DNA of 64,000 nucleotides from Reyranella sp. (GTDB lineage: Bacteria > Pseudomonadota > Alphaproteobacteria > Reyranellales > Reyranellaceae), in contig NZ_JAFKJN010000027.1 of the NCBI RefSeq assembly GCF_017305915.1, positions 38,885-102,884 on the forward strand, read 5' to 3'. This document shows, piece after piece, positions 20,395-31,261 of the stretch; positions within the stretch are counted from its first letter, which is position 1; the number at the start of each line of letters is the position of its first letter. The notes under the pieces were generated by a model that saw nothing but the letters and a program-made list of their open reading frames with translations, had not been told where the DNA came from and did no database searches. The position numbers and the translations under genes were made by a program.

Positions 20395-21753
20395 TTACTC
20401 CGCCGCGTCGGCGGAGCGCGCGTGGTGCCGGTTGGCGGGCTTGGGCAGGCCGAGATTGCCGCGCAGGGTCGTCGACTCGTACTCGGTGCGGAACAGGCCG
20501 CGGCGCTGCAGCTCGGGGATCACCAGCTCGACGAAATCCTTGAGCGAGCCCGGCAGGTAAGCCGGCATGACATTGAAGCCGTCGGCGCCGCCCTCCCGGA
20601 ACCAGTGCTCCATCTCGTCGGCGACCTGGGCCGGCGTGCCGATCGACAGCACGTGGCCGCGCGGCCCGGCATTGGCGAGGCAGAGCTCCCAGAAGGTGAG
20701 CTTGTCGCGCCTGGCCTGCTCGAGCAGCAGGCGCTGGCGGCTGAGCGGGCCGTTGGTGTCGGGCATCTCCGGCACCGGACCGTCGAGCGGCAGCTTGTCG
20801 AGATCGTGTACGCCGATCGTGTGCTCCAGCACCGCGACGCCGACCGGCACCTGGATCAGCGACTGCAGGTAGTCGAACTTCTCCTGCGCCTGCGATCGGG
20901 TCGGCGCGACCACCGGATAGAAGCCCGGCATCACCCGCACCTCGTTGGACGAGCGGCCGAAGCGCGGCAGCCGCGCATGGACGTCGGCGTAGAACTCCTT
21001 CGCCTGGTCGAGCGTGGTCTGCGCGGTGAACACGATCTCGGCGAGGCGCGCGGCGACGTCGCGGCCGGTGCCCGAGGCGCCGGCCTGCACCAGCACCGGC
21101 CGGCCCTGCGGCGACGGCGCGACGTTGAGCGGACCGCGCACCTGGAAGTGCTTCCCCTTGTGGTTCAGCACATGCATCTTCGTGGTGTCGTAGAAGACGC
21201 CCGAGTCCTTGTCGCGGATGAAGGCGTCGTCGTCCCACGAATCCCACAGGCCCTGCACCACCTCGGCGAACTCGATCGCCCGCTCGTAGCGGTCGCCGTG
21301 GCCCATGTGCTGGTCGCGGCTGTAGTTCAGCGCGTCCTGCTCGTTGTTCGAGGTCACGAGGTTCCAGCCGCTGCGGCCGCCGCTGATCGCATCGAGCGAG
21401 GCGAACTGGCGGGCGAGCGTATAGGGCTCGTTGAAGGTCGTGGTCGAGGTGGCGACGAAGCCGAGGTTCTTGGTGACCGCGGCGAGCGCCGACAGGATGG
21501 TCATCGGCTCGAACTTGACCACCTTGCCCATGCGGCCGCGCGCATCGGGATTGCCCTGCAGATCGACTGCCGCCGAATCGGCGAGGAACAGGAAATCCAT
21601 CTTGCCGCGCTCGGCGAGCTGCGCGGTCTCGACCATGTCGGCGAAGCGCACGCCGGAATGGTAGTGCGCCTCGGGATGCCGCCAGGCGGCAACATGCTGG
21701 CCGGTCTCGTGCACGAAGGCGCCGAGATGCATCATGCGTTTCTGCGGCGCCAT
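20395..21753 (-). CDS. NtaA/SnaA/DmoA-type FMN-dependent monooxygenase
   Basis: This 452-residue protein belongs to the NtaA/SnaA/SoxA group of two-component flavin monooxygenases. Motifs include MHLGAFVHETGQHVAAWRHP at the N-terminus, FLFLADSAAV, FEPMTILSALAAVT, SGGRSGWNLVTS and VLVQAGASGTGRDVAARLAE. Enzymes of this group cleave C-N or C-S bonds (nitrilotriacetate, dibenzothiophene sulfone, dimethyl sulfide), using reduced FMN from a separate reductase. It lies 16 bases downstream of asd on the same strand and 170 bases upstream of the RutA-like operon. The substrate is unknown. Confidence 0.93.
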   Translation of the reverse strand: MAPQKRMMHLGAFVHETGQHVAAWRHPEAHYHSGVRFADMVETAQLAERGKMDFLFLADSAAVDLQGNPDARGRMGKVVKFEPMTILSALAAVTKNLGFVATSTTTFNEPYTLARQFASLDAISGGRSGWNLVTSNNEQDALNYSRDQHMGHGDRYERAIEFAEVVQGLWDSWDDDAFIRDKDSGVFYDTTKMHVLNHKGKHFQVRGPLNVAPSPQGRPVLVQAGASGTGRDVAARLAEIVFTAQTTLDQAKEFYADVHARLPRFGRSSNEVRVMPGFYPVVAPTRSQAQEKFDYLQSLIQVPVGVAVLEHTIGVHDLDKLPLDGPVPEMPDTNGPLSRQRLLLEQARRDKLTFWELCLANAGPRGHVLSIGTPAQVADEMEHWFREGGADGFNVMPAYLPGSLKDFVELVIPELQRRGLFRTEYESTTLRGNLGLPKPANRHHARSADAAE

Positions 21754-21769
21754 CGTGTGGAACCCCCTG

Positions 21770-22792
21770 TTACTCGGCCGCGAGAACCTCGAGCTTAGCG
21801 AGTTCCTCGGCGATCTGCACGGCGTTCCAGGCGGCGCCCTTCAGCAGCTGGTCGCCGGCCACGAACAGGGCGAGCCCGTTCGGGTTGCTGACGTCGCGAC
21901 GGATGCGGCCGACATGCACGTCGAGATCGCCGCTCGCCTCGAGCGGCATCGGGAAGTGGTTGGCCGCCGGATCGTCGACGATCTTGATGCCGGGCGAGCG
22001 GGCGAGCAGCGCCCGCGCCTCCTCGGGCGACATCGGCGCCTCGAGCTCCAGCACGATCGACTCCGCATGCGCGCGCAGCACCGGCACGCGGATGCAGGTC
22101 GGCACGATCGGCAGGTCGGGCGCATGGAACATCTTGCGCGTCTCCTCGACGACCTTGTTCTCTTCCTCGTTGTAGCCGTTGTCGGCCACCTTGGTGTTGT
22201 GCGAGAACACGTTGAAGGCGATCTGGTGCGGGAACACCGAGTGGGTGATCTCCTGGCTACCGGCATACTCGCGCGTCTGCTCCTCGAGCTCCTGCATCGC
22301 TGCGGCGCCGGCGCCCGATGCCGACTGGTAGGTCGAGACGATGATGCGGCGGATGCCGACGGTCTGGTGGATCGGCCACACCGCGACGGCGAGGATCGCC
22401 GCCGTGCAGTTGGGGTTGGCGATCACGCCCTTGTGCTTGCGCAGGTCGCCCGGGTTGACCTCGGGCACGACCAGCGGCGTGTTGGGGTCCATGCGGAAGG
22501 CCGACGAGTTGTCGATCACCACCGCGCCCGCCGCCTTGGCCGCCGGGATGAACTCGCGGCTGCGCGTGGCGCCGGCCGAGAAGAAGGCGATGTCGACGCC
22601 CTTGAACGCCGCGGCGGTCAGCTCCTCGACGGTGTGGGGCTTGCCTTTGAACTCCAGGGTCTTGCCGGCCGAGCGCTTCGAGGCCAGCAGCCTGAGGCTG
22701 GCGACGGGGAAGTTGCGACGCTCGAGAACGCGCAGGATCTCGACGCCGACGGCGCCGGTCGCGCCGACCACGGCAATGTTCTGGGGCCTCAT
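21770..22792 (-). CDS. asd: Aspartate-semialdehyde dehydrogenase
   Basis: The 340-residue product fits ASADH, which reduces L-4-aspartyl phosphate with NADPH to aspartate semialdehyde for lysine, diaminopimelate, threonine and methionine synthesis. The NADP motif is VVGATGAVG at the N-terminus. The active-site Cys is in NPNCTAAI. YQSASGAGAAAMQEL and RVPVLRAHAE are conserved family segments. It is normally essential. It is the first gene of a transcript that also contains the NtaA-type monooxygenase gene, an unusual partner, so read-through may tie that gene to a housekeeping promoter. Confidence 0.96.
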   Translation of the reverse strand: MRPQNIAVVGATGAVGVEILRVLERRNFPVASLRLLASKRSAGKTLEFKGKPHTVEELTAAAFKGVDIAFFSAGATRSREFIPAAKAAGAVVIDNSSAFRMDPNTPLVVPEVNPGDLRKHKGVIANPNCTAAILAVAVWPIHQTVGIRRIIVSTYQSASGAGAAAMQELEEQTREYAGSQEITHSVFPHQIAFNVFSHNTKVADNGYNEEENKVVEETRKMFHAPDLPIVPTCIRVPVLRAHAESIVLELEAPMSPEEARALLARSPGIKIVDDPAANHFPMPLEASGDLDVHVGRIRRDVSNPNGLALFVAGDQLLKGAAWNAVQIAEELAKLEVLAAE

Positions 22793-22867
22793 GTTCCTTG
22801 GGCTTTCAGTTGGGCAAAAGTGCTGGCCGACATTTAATCCGGCCCTATGATGGGCACAACAAGAACG

Positions 22868-22902
22868 GGCCTAATGGCCTGCGATAAATGGCCTAAGGGA
22901 GG
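22868..22902 (+). promoter_or_regulatory. GGCCT-repeat leader upstream of the dipeptide-type permease gene
   Basis: GGGCCTAA, TGGCCTGCGATAAA and TGGCCTAAGGGAGG follow each other here, ending in a GGGAGG 18 bases before the permease ATG. A similar leader (TGGCCTGCAAAAGGCCAAATGGGAGG, positions 27253-27278) precedes the binding-protein gene of the same transporter. Shared post-transcriptional control is inferred. Confidence 0.35.
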
Positions 22903-22920
22903 CTAACGTCTTGAGGCGCA

Positions 22921-23877
22921 ATGTATAGTTACATCGCCCGCAGACTGGCGTTCGGCGCCATCACCGTGGTCGGGGTGTCGATCATGGTGTTCGTCATCAT
23001 GCGCGTGCTGCCCGGCGACCCGCTGGTGGCGATCTTCGGGCCGGAGGGCTTCACCAAGCTGACCGAGGAGCAGCGCGCCAACTACATGCGCGACCTCGGC
23101 CTCAGCGACCCGCTCTGGGTGCAGTACCTCGCCTGGGTGAAGGACATCGCCCAGGGCAATTTCGGCCGCTCCTTCTTCCGCTCGGAGAACGTCGCCGACA
23201 TGCTGCTGCGGCGCGGCCCGCTGACCGCCGAGATCGCCCTGCTGTCGGTGGTGATCTCGTGGCTGGTCGGCATCCCGGTGGCGATCGTCAGCGCGCTCAA
23301 GCCCAACACGGTGGCCGACAGCACCGCCCGCTTCCTCAGCATCCTGTTCCTCGCGGTGCCGGGCTTCTGGATCGGCATGCTGATCGTGCTCGGGTTGCTG
23401 TTCTGGTTCGGCTATCGCGCGCCGCTGACCGGCGCCGCGCTGTTCGTCGACCCCAAGGCCAACTTCGAATTGGTGATCGGCCCCGCGGTCGTGCTCGGCC
23501 TCGGCCAGGCCGCCTACATCGCGCGCATGGGCCGCTCGGCGCTGCTCGAGGTGATCCGCGAGGACTACGTCCGCACCGCCCGCGCCAAGGGGCTGAACGG
23601 CCGGCTGGTGATCGCCTGGCACGCGCTGCCCAACGCGCTGCTGCCGGTGATCACTTTGTCGGGCGTGCTGATGGGCCTGGTCCTCGCCGGCTCGATCCCG
23701 GTCGAGCGCGCCTTCGCCACGCCGGGCCTCGGCTTCGCGATGTTCATCGCGGTCAACGAGCGCGACATCTTCGTGATGCAGAACCTGGTGTTCCTCTACG
23801 CCACGGTGTTCGTGCTGCTGAACATCCTGATCGACGTCACCATCGCCTTCCTCGATCCCCGGATTCGCCTCAGATGA
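22921..23877 (+). CDS. ABC transporter permease, DppB/OppB type
   Basis: This 318-residue inner-membrane protein has about six helices. The N-terminus MYSYIARRLAFGAITVVGVS and VFVIMRVLPGDPLVAIFGPE are the DppB/OppB family signature. The ATPase-contact loop lies in VIREDYVRTARAKGL. The family imports oligopeptides, nickel, opines or glycosides. It is translated ahead of the DppC-type permease with an ATGA overlap. GAGG just before the ATG may serve as ribosome site, because the stronger GGGAGG is too distant. It works with the ATPases on the opposite strand and the binding protein at 27286. Confidence 0.95.
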   Translation: MYSYIARRLAFGAITVVGVSIMVFVIMRVLPGDPLVAIFGPEGFTKLTEEQRANYMRDLGLSDPLWVQYLAWVKDIAQGNFGRSFFRSENVADMLLRRGPLTAEIALLSVVISWLVGIPVAIVSALKPNTVADSTARFLSILFLAVPGFWIGMLIVLGLLFWFGYRAPLTGAALFVDPKANFELVIGPAVVLGLGQAAYIARMGRSALLEVIREDYVRTARAKGLNGRLVIAWHALPNALLPVITLSGVLMGLVLAGSIPVERAFATPGLGFAMFIAVNERDIFVMQNLVFLYATVFVLLNILIDVTIAFLDPRIRLR

Positions 23878-24761
23878 CCGCCATTGCCCCGTCCCTCAGC
23901 CCGCCGCGCTGGCGCGCCGCCTGGCGCCGCATCGGCAGCCTCGTCCGCCGCGCGCCGCTCTCGGCCTTCTGGGGCATAATCGCCGCGCTGATCGTGGCCA
24001 TGGCGGCGACGGCGCCGGTGGTGGCACCCTACCCGCCGCTCAAGTCCGACTTCCGCGCCATGCAGAAGCCGCCGTCGGAGAAGCACTGGTTCGGCACCGA
24101 CCAGATCGGCCGCGACACACTCTCCCGCGTCATCCACGGCAGCCAGATCTCGCTGATGGTCGCGTTCGGCGCGGTGCTGTTCGGCACCACGGTCGGCGCG
24201 TTGTGGGGCCTGGCCTGCGGTTATTTCGGCGGCCGCTTCGACATGGCGAGTCAGCGTGTCATCGAGTTCCTGCAATCCTTCCCCGACCTGATCCTGGCGA
24301 TGGCCATCGCCATGGCGCTGGGCGGCGGCATGGCGACGGTGATCGCCGCGATCGCCATCACCCGCATCCCGTTCGGCGGCCGGGTGATCCGCTCGGTCGT
24401 GCTGTCGCTCAAGGAGATGCAGTATGTCGAGGCGGCGCGCGGCATCGGCGCCAGCCACGTCAGGTTGATGTTCCGCCACATCCTGCCGCAGTGCGTGGCG
24501 CCCTATCTCATCCTCGCCACGACGCATCTCGGCGTCGCCATCGTGATCGAGGCGTCGCTCGGCTTCCTCGGCGTCGGCATCCCGCCGCCGACGCCGACCT
24601 GGGGCAACATGCTGGCCGATTCGCTGAACGCCGGCCTGGTGCCGCCGTGGTGGCTGGTGCTGTTCCCGGGGGCCGCGATCACGCTGACGGTGCTCGCCTT
24701 CAACCTGCTCGGCGACGGCATCCGCGACCTGCTCGACCCGCGCCTGCGCGGCTCGGTGTAG
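23874..24761 (+). CDS. ABC transporter permease, DppC/OppC type
   Basis: This is the 295-residue second permease of the importer. The N-terminal helix is followed by KHWFGTDQIGRDTLSRVIHG, the hallmark of DppC/OppC proteins. The coupling loop is VEAARGIGASHVRLMFRHIL. PTPTWGNMLADSLNAG and the C-terminal LGDGIRDLLDPRLRG are family-typical. The start at 23874 overlaps the DppB-type stop, so the two are translationally coupled. A longer open frame extends upstream inside the DppB-type gene but has no homology. Confidence 0.95.
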   Translation: MTAIAPSLSPPRWRAAWRRIGSLVRRAPLSAFWGIIAALIVAMAATAPVVAPYPPLKSDFRAMQKPPSEKHWFGTDQIGRDTLSRVIHGSQISLMVAFGAVLFGTTVGALWGLACGYFGGRFDMASQRVIEFLQSFPDLILAMAIAMALGGGMATVIAAIAITRIPFGGRVIRSVVLSLKEMQYVEAARGIGASHVRLMFRHILPQCVAPYLILATTHLGVAIVIEASLGFLGVGIPPPTPTWGNMLADSLNAGLVPPWWLVLFPGAAITLTVLAFNLLGDGIRDLLDPRLRGSV

Positions 24762-24780
24762 AGCCGTCCGGCCGGAATCC

Positions 24781-24847
24781 GGCGGACTCCCGGACACCTC
24801 CGATGCCGATTCCATAAGGGTTTTTGACGCGAGTCCGGGAATCCGCC
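24781..24847. terminator. Inverted repeat after the permease genes
   Basis: GGCGGACTCCCGGAC (24781-24795) and GTCCGGGAATCCGCC (24833-24847) pair with one mismatch around a 37-base loop containing a TTTTT run. It lies 19 bases after the DppC-type stop, so it may end or protect the permease transcript. The loop is long for a classic intrinsic terminator. Confidence 0.4.
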
Positions 24848-24956
24848 CCCACCCCCCCAGGCCGGACGCGTGCGGACGCGGCGGACGATAGACTGCAATT
24901 ACCCTGCTTGAATTCCAAGTGCGTCGTCTCATGTCTCCTCGATGCCGGAGGGAGTC

Positions 24957-25181
24957 ATGCCTGTCGTCACCATTCAGATGGAAAAGGGTCGTCCACTGGA
25001 GATGAAGCGGGCGCTTGCCGATGCCGTAACCACGGCGGTCGCAGGGGCTCTCGACGTGCCGCCCGACTGGGTGACCCTCATCATCGACGAAGTCGAGCGT
25101 GAGAACTGGGCGGTCGGCGGCCGACTGCAACTCGACAAGCTCGGTCCTGGCTACGGCAGAGCCGGTGTCGACGACGCGACG

Positions 25182-25193
<12 letters not shown>
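24957..25193 (+). CDS. Small tautomerase, 4-oxalocrotonate tautomerase-like
   Basis: This 78-residue protein begins MPVVTIQMEKGRPLEMKRAL. In this superfamily the initiator Met is removed and Pro1 becomes the catalytic base, and the following beta strand plus helix match 4-OT subunits. DWVTLIIDEVERENWAVGG matches the second half, with the ENWAVGG turn typical of members annotated as tautomerases. It should convert enol and keto forms in a hexamer. ATG 24957 is preceded by GAGGGAG and is the only start that leaves Pro next to Met. It sits between the two halves of the dipeptide-type transporter; the last 12 bases overlap a convergent ATPase gene. Confidence 0.85.
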
Positions 25194-27178
<1,985 letters not shown>

Positions 27179-27252
27179 GCGAGACTCCCTAAAACCACCC
27201 GTGTTAGTTTTTGGTTCATGAGGATGGACAAACCATCTGAGCACATTGTGCG

Positions 27253-27278
27253 TGGCCTGCAAAAGGCCAAATGGGAGG
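27253..27278 (+). promoter_or_regulatory. Hairpin leader just upstream of the binding-protein ribosome site
   Basis: TGGCCT-gcaaa-AGGCCA forms a 6-bp stem immediately before the GGGAGGT ribosome site of the binding-protein gene. The same arrangement of GGCCT units and GGGAGG occurs before the DppB-type gene (22868-22902). A stem this close to the ribosome site could tune translation; this is inferred. Confidence 0.4.
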
Positions 27279-27285
27279 TAGCGCC

Positions 27286-28971
27286 ATGGACCAGCGTAAG
27301 GAGCGTTCCAGCGTAAATCGTCGTCAGTTCGTCAAGGGGGGTTCGGCCGCATTGGGCGCGACCGTGTTCGGCATGCCGTGGCAGGCCCTCGCCCAGGGCG
27401 TGCCCAACGAGTTCGACGGCTCGAAATTCCAGCTCAAGGCGCCGGAGCCCAACGCCAAGTCGGGCGGCGTGCTGAAATACGCCATCACCTCGCGCCCGCC
27501 GCATTTCGACTTCCACCAGTCGGGCACGATCAACAGCCTGGGCAGCCAGGGGTGCATGTTCGACAACCTGGTGCGGCGCGACCCGCGCGATTCGGGCAAG
27601 ACCATCATTCCCGACCTGGCGCATAGCTGGGAGATCTCGAAGGACGGCCAGACCTACACCTTCCATCTGCGCGAGGGCGTGCAGTTCAGCGACGGCGCGG
27701 AGTTCGCCTCCGAGGACGTGAAGGCCACCTTCGACCGCATCGCCAAGCCGCCGCAGGGCGTGATGATCCCGCGCTCGACGCTGTTCACCACGGTCAGCGA
27801 GATCCAGGCGCCCGACAAGAAGACGGTGATCTTCAAGCTCAGCGAGCCGCGCCCGGCCAGCTTCATGATGGCGGCGTTCGCGTCGGGCTGGAACGGCATC
27901 GTCCGCAAGAAGACCTTGGAGGACAACCAGTACAACCTGCGCCGCGTCGTCGACATCCCCGGCACCGGCCCGTTCAAGAGCAAGCGGCGGGTCGAGAACG
28001 AGATCTGGGTGATGGAGAAGAACGCCAACTACTGGAACAAGGGCCTGCCCTATCTCGACGGCATCGAGTTCTATCACGCCCTGCCGTTCTCGCCCGAATT
28101 GGGCTCGGCGATCCTGTCGAATCGCGTCGACTACGCTCGCATCTGCGATCCGGTGACGGCGCGCAAGGCCAAGGATACCAAGGGCATGTCGACCACGGCC
28201 TTCTACCAGTCGGTCATCCAGGGCACCTGGATGAACAACAAGAAGAAGCCGCTCGACGACGTGCGGGTGCGCCGCGCCATCCATCTCAGCCTCGACCGGC
28301 CGGTGCTGGTCGACGTCGTCAAGGACGTGGCGCCGATGATGATGGGCGGCATGATCTACCCGTTCTCCGAATGGGCGACGCCGCTCGACCAGCTCAAGAA
28401 GCGGCTGGGCTACCAGGACGACACCGCCGCCGGCATCAAGGAGGCCAAGGCGCTGATGGCGCAGGCCGGCCATCCCGGCGGCATCAAGGGGCTCGACTTC
28501 CTGGTGCGCGACGTCGCCTCGTTCAAGCTGTGGGCGCAGGCGATCCAGGCGATGCTGCAGCAGATCGGCGTCGAGTGCACCCTGCGCACGGTGGTCGAAT
28601 CGGTGTGGTTCGACGACATCAAGACCGGCAAGTTCGATCTCGCCATCGGCGCGATCGTCTCGACCCTGCTCGACCCGTCGGACTACTTCAACGCCTGGTA
28701 CAAGAAGGACGGGCCGCAGAACTACGGCTTCTGGGACAACGCCAAGTTCAACGAGCTGCTGCCGCAGATCGACCGCGAGGTCGACGTCAAGAAGCGCCTC
28801 GGACTGATCCGCCAGGCCGAGGAGATCATGGAGGCCGACCCGCCGGTGCTGCCGGTGTCGTGGGAGAAGATCAACGACATCTGGTTCAACTACGTGAAGG
28901 GCCACAATCCGTACGAGTACTTCGGCATCTACGACTGCGTCCGCTTCGACACGTTCTGGCTGGACAAGTAG
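27286..28971 (+). CDS. ABC transporter substrate-binding protein, SBP_bac_5 (peptide/nickel) family
   Basis: This 561-residue protein is the receptor of the dipeptide-type importer. A twin-arginine export signal is visible (NRRQFVKGG followed by a hydrophobic stretch and ALAQG). The mature protein has KYAITSRPPHFDFHQSGTIN, DLAHSWEISKDGQTYTFHLR and VQFSDGAEFASEDVKATFDR, the classical SBP_bac_5 segments. GGGAGGT at 27273-27279 supports ATG 27286 over the upstream ATG at 27271. It lies on the plus strand, divergent from the ATPase genes, with the permease genes about 2.5 kb away, so the system is split across three transcripts. The ligand is unknown. Confidence 0.94.
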   Translation: MDQRKERSSVNRRQFVKGGSAALGATVFGMPWQALAQGVPNEFDGSKFQLKAPEPNAKSGGVLKYAITSRPPHFDFHQSGTINSLGSQGCMFDNLVRRDPRDSGKTIIPDLAHSWEISKDGQTYTFHLREGVQFSDGAEFASEDVKATFDRIAKPPQGVMIPRSTLFTTVSEIQAPDKKTVIFKLSEPRPASFMMAAFASGWNGIVRKKTLEDNQYNLRRVVDIPGTGPFKSKRRVENEIWVMEKNANYWNKGLPYLDGIEFYHALPFSPELGSAILSNRVDYARICDPVTARKAKDTKGMSTTAFYQSVIQGTWMNNKKKPLDDVRVRRAIHLSLDRPVLVDVVKDVAPMMMGGMIYPFSEWATPLDQLKKRLGYQDDTAAGIKEAKALMAQAGHPGGIKGLDFLVRDVASFKLWAQAIQAMLQQIGVECTLRTVVESVWFDDIKTGKFDLAIGAIVSTLLDPSDYFNAWYKKDGPQNYGFWDNAKFNELLPQIDREVDVKKRLGLIRQAEEIMEADPPVLPVSWEKINDIWFNYVKGHNPYEYFGIYDCVRFDTFWLDK

Positions 28972-28980
28972 GAGGCCAAC

Positions 28981-29104
28981 CCTCCCCATTCAGATGGGGT
29001 GGTGGCGCGGTAATCCGCGACGGAGGGGTCATGCGCCTCCGTCCGCCGCCCTTGACCCCTCCGTCAGCGTAAGACGCCGACACCTCCCCATTTGAATGGG
29101 GAGG
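28981..29104. repeat. 124-bp dispersed palindromic element, copy 2
   Basis: This is the same element as at 13288, with the outer CCTCCCCATTCAGATGGGG and CCCCATTTGAATGGGGAGG hairpins and the inner CGGAGGGGTCAT / TGACCCCTCCG pair. It fills the gap between the convergent binding-protein and hydroxyacid dehydrogenase genes. GGTGGCGCGGTAATCCGCGA is identical to copy 1. Bidirectional termination is likely. Confidence 0.85.
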
Positions 29105-29109
29105 ATTTT

Positions 29110-30000
29110 CTAGCCCTTGGCCGCCAGATCGATGGCGCGGCGATACATGGTCATCGCCGCCTCCGGGGTGTTGTAGCCCGCGTGGCTCGTCAGCGTGACG
29201 TTGTCGACCCTGAGCAACGGCTCGTCGGGCGACGGCGGCTCCTTGCCGAACACGTCGGTCGCGTAGTGGCCGACATGGCCTGATTTCAGCGCCGCGATCA
29301 GCGCCGGCTCGTCGACCACGCCGGCGCGCGCGGTATTGACGACGATCACGCCCGGCCTGGTCCTGGCGATCCGCTCGCGATTCAGGAAGCCGCGGGTCTG
29401 GTCGTTGAGGCCGAGATGCAGGCTGACGATGTCGGATTGGGCGAGCAGCTCGTCGATCGGCACCGTGCCCGGCTTGGCGGTGCGGTTGTAGGCCAGCACG
29501 TTCAGCCCGATGCCGGTGCCGAGTCGCGCCATCTCGCGGCCGATGCCGCCCAGGCCGACGATGCCCAGCGTCTTGCCGCGCAGTTCCATGCCCTGCATCG
29601 GCCGCCAGGCGCCGCCGCGCACGATGCCGTGCATGGTGGCGATATGACGGGCCGCGGCGAACACCAGGCCCATCGCGTGCTCGGCCACCGTGGTGTCGCC
29701 GTAGCCCGAGATGGTCGAGACCTTGATGCCGAGCTTCTGGGCGGCCGCGACGTCGACGAAGCTCGCCGCGCCGGTGCCGAGGAAGACGATGTGCTTCAGC
29801 CCCGCGCACTTCGCCAGCGTCGGAGCGCTGAAGTAGGTCGCGTCGTTGATCACCGTGTCGTAGCCCGCGATCTTCGCGGGCACGTCCGGCTCGTCGACCG
29901 GGCCCATGCCGACGGTGACGGGGATGTCGTTCGCGCCGTGGACGCGCTTCCAGACCTTGTCGATGTCCGGTGTCGAATCAATGAACAGCGTCTTGGGCAC
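29110..30000 (-). CDS. D-isomer-specific 2-hydroxyacid dehydrogenase
   Basis: The 296-residue protein has the D-2-hydroxyacid dehydrogenase fold. The NAD motif is GIVGLGGIG. The catalytic Arg is in NTARAGVVDE, the Glu is in FGKEPP, and the His is in TSHAGYNT. It should reduce a 2-keto acid, or oxidise the matching D-hydroxy acid, with NAD(P)H. Relatives include phosphoglycerate and glyoxylate/hydroxypyruvate reductases. At under 300 residues it is slightly short for the family. Its start overlaps the end of the upstream acyltransferase gene by 23 bases, so the two are probably co-transcribed. The substrate is not certain. Confidence 0.92.
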   Translation of the reverse strand: MPKTLFIDSTPDIDKVWKRVHGANDIPVTVGMGPVDEPDVPAKIAGYDTVINDATYFSAPTLAKCAGLKHIVFLGTGAASFVDVAAAQKLGIKVSTISGYGDTTVAEHAMGLVFAAARHIATMHGIVRGGAWRPMQGMELRGKTLGIVGLGGIGREMARLGTGIGLNVLAYNRTAKPGTVPIDELLAQSDIVSLHLGLNDQTRGFLNRERIARTRPGVIVVNTARAGVVDEPALIAALKSGHVGHYATDVFGKEPPSPDEPLLRVDNVTLTSHAGYNTPEAAMTMYRRAIDLAAKG

Positions 30001-31159
30001 GGCGATCCTCCAGCTGAGGACCGCCTTCTACCACGGGACCGATGGTCGACGGATAGCGCCGGCCGTTCAGGATCGCGCCGATGAAGGTCGGCCGCACGCC
30101 GAAGCGGTAGACCGGCAGCAGCACGGCGACGGTGCCGGCGAGCGTGATCGCGAACTTGGCCAGCGGCGGCAGCGGCACGTCCTTCAGCAGCAACTGGAAG
30201 GCCAGGATCACCGGCATGTGGGCGATGTAGAGGAAGTACGAGGAATCGCAGAGATAGCGCCGGTACGGGCTGTGGTCCGAGAGGTAACGCAGGAACAGGC
30301 CGGCGACGCCCAGGATCAGGAGCCACTCGGCCGCCGCATGCACGCCGCGGATCAGGTAGAACAGCACGGCGCGATCCAGCGGCAGGCCGTAGCTGTAGCG
30401 ATAGGCGACGCTCGCCACGACCGCCAGCGCCGCGTAGAGCCAGGCGCGCCGGGCGATCGTCTCCAGGAGATCGCTCTGCAGGAACAGCAGCCAGCCGACG
30501 GCGAACGGGACGGCATAGACCGCGACGATCCGGAACACCGGGACGAAGCCCGGCGGATCCTCGATCCAGGGATCGGGCATCAGGAGCTGCGCCGCGAACG
30601 ACGGCACCGCCAGCGCCAGCGGCGCCCACGGCGACAGCACGATCGCGCGGAACGCCCGCAGGGTAGCCTGGCGGACACCCTCCGACAGCAGCAGCGGCAC
30701 CAGCGCCACTGCCACGGCGGCCAGGAGGTACAGCAGAATCAGGTATTCGAGGAACCACAGATGCAGCGGAATGACGTAGGCGAACACCAACCCTGACGCG
30801 AAGCCCGCCAGCGTGCGCTCGAGGCCGAAATGGCCGAGGCCCGCGAGGAACATCGACAGCGGCCACACCACCATCCAGCCGACCACGAACGGCACGACGA
30901 TGCGCAGGAAGCGGTTCCAGGCCGCGCGGCGCGAGCCGTAGCGGGCGATCAGCAGCGCCGTGAAGAAGCCGGCCATGGCGTAGAAGATCGGCATCCGGAA
31001 GACGTGGATGGCGCTGGTCGACCAGTCGAGCAGGCGCGTCTGCTCGGCCTGCTTCCACAACCAGCCGCCATTGGGCGAATAGGCGACGGCAGCGTGGAGA
31101 TAGATGCCGAGGAACATCATCGCGGCACGGAGCGCGTCCAGGGCGTGATAGCGGCGCAT
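29978..31159 (-). CDS. Acyltransferase-3 / OpgC-like membrane acyltransferase
   Basis: This 393-residue integral membrane protein has about ten helices. The N-terminus RRYHALDALRAAMMFLGIYLH matches the RxxxLDxLRA motif of acyltransferase family 3, with the essential His at the end. Relatives include OpgC/MdoC, which adds succinyl groups to periplasmic glucans, and O-antigen acetylases. It probably decorates a surface or periplasmic glycan. It is divergent from the PadR operon; a palindrome in the shared promoter region lies 56 bases upstream of its start. PadR control is therefore possible. Confidence 0.9.
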   Translation of the reverse strand: MRRYHALDALRAAMMFLGIYLHAAVAYSPNGGWLWKQAEQTRLLDWSTSAIHVFRMPIFYAMAGFFTALLIARYGSRRAAWNRFLRIVVPFVVGWMVVWPLSMFLAGLGHFGLERTLAGFASGLVFAYVIPLHLWFLEYLILLYLLAAVAVALVPLLLSEGVRQATLRAFRAIVLSPWAPLALAVPSFAAQLLMPDPWIEDPPGFVPVFRIVAVYAVPFAVGWLLFLQSDLLETIARRAWLYAALAVVASVAYRYSYGLPLDRAVLFYLIRGVHAAAEWLLILGVAGLFLRYLSDHSPYRRYLCDSSYFLYIAHMPVILAFQLLLKDVPLPPLAKFAITLAGTVAVLLPVYRFGVRPTFIGAILNGRRYPSTIGPVVEGGPQLEDRRAQDAVH

Positions 31160-31214
31160 CGGTCTTCCTCTCCTCTCGCGCGTGATCGCACTGGACAGGC
31201 TGTCTACGCCTCAC

Positions 31215-31233
31215 TACCTTGTTTTGCAAGGTA
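31215..31233. promoter_or_regulatory. Candidate PadR operator
   Basis: TACCTTG-ttttg-CAAGGTA is a perfect 7-bp inverted repeat. It lies 29 bases upstream of the PadR gene start. PadR regulators bind short palindromes in their own promoters, and the spacing is right for autorepression. The divergent acyltransferase promoter could also be covered. Binding is inferred from symmetry and position. Confidence 0.6.
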
Positions 31234-31261
31234 CCATGTTTAACACGAGAGTGCAGTCGCT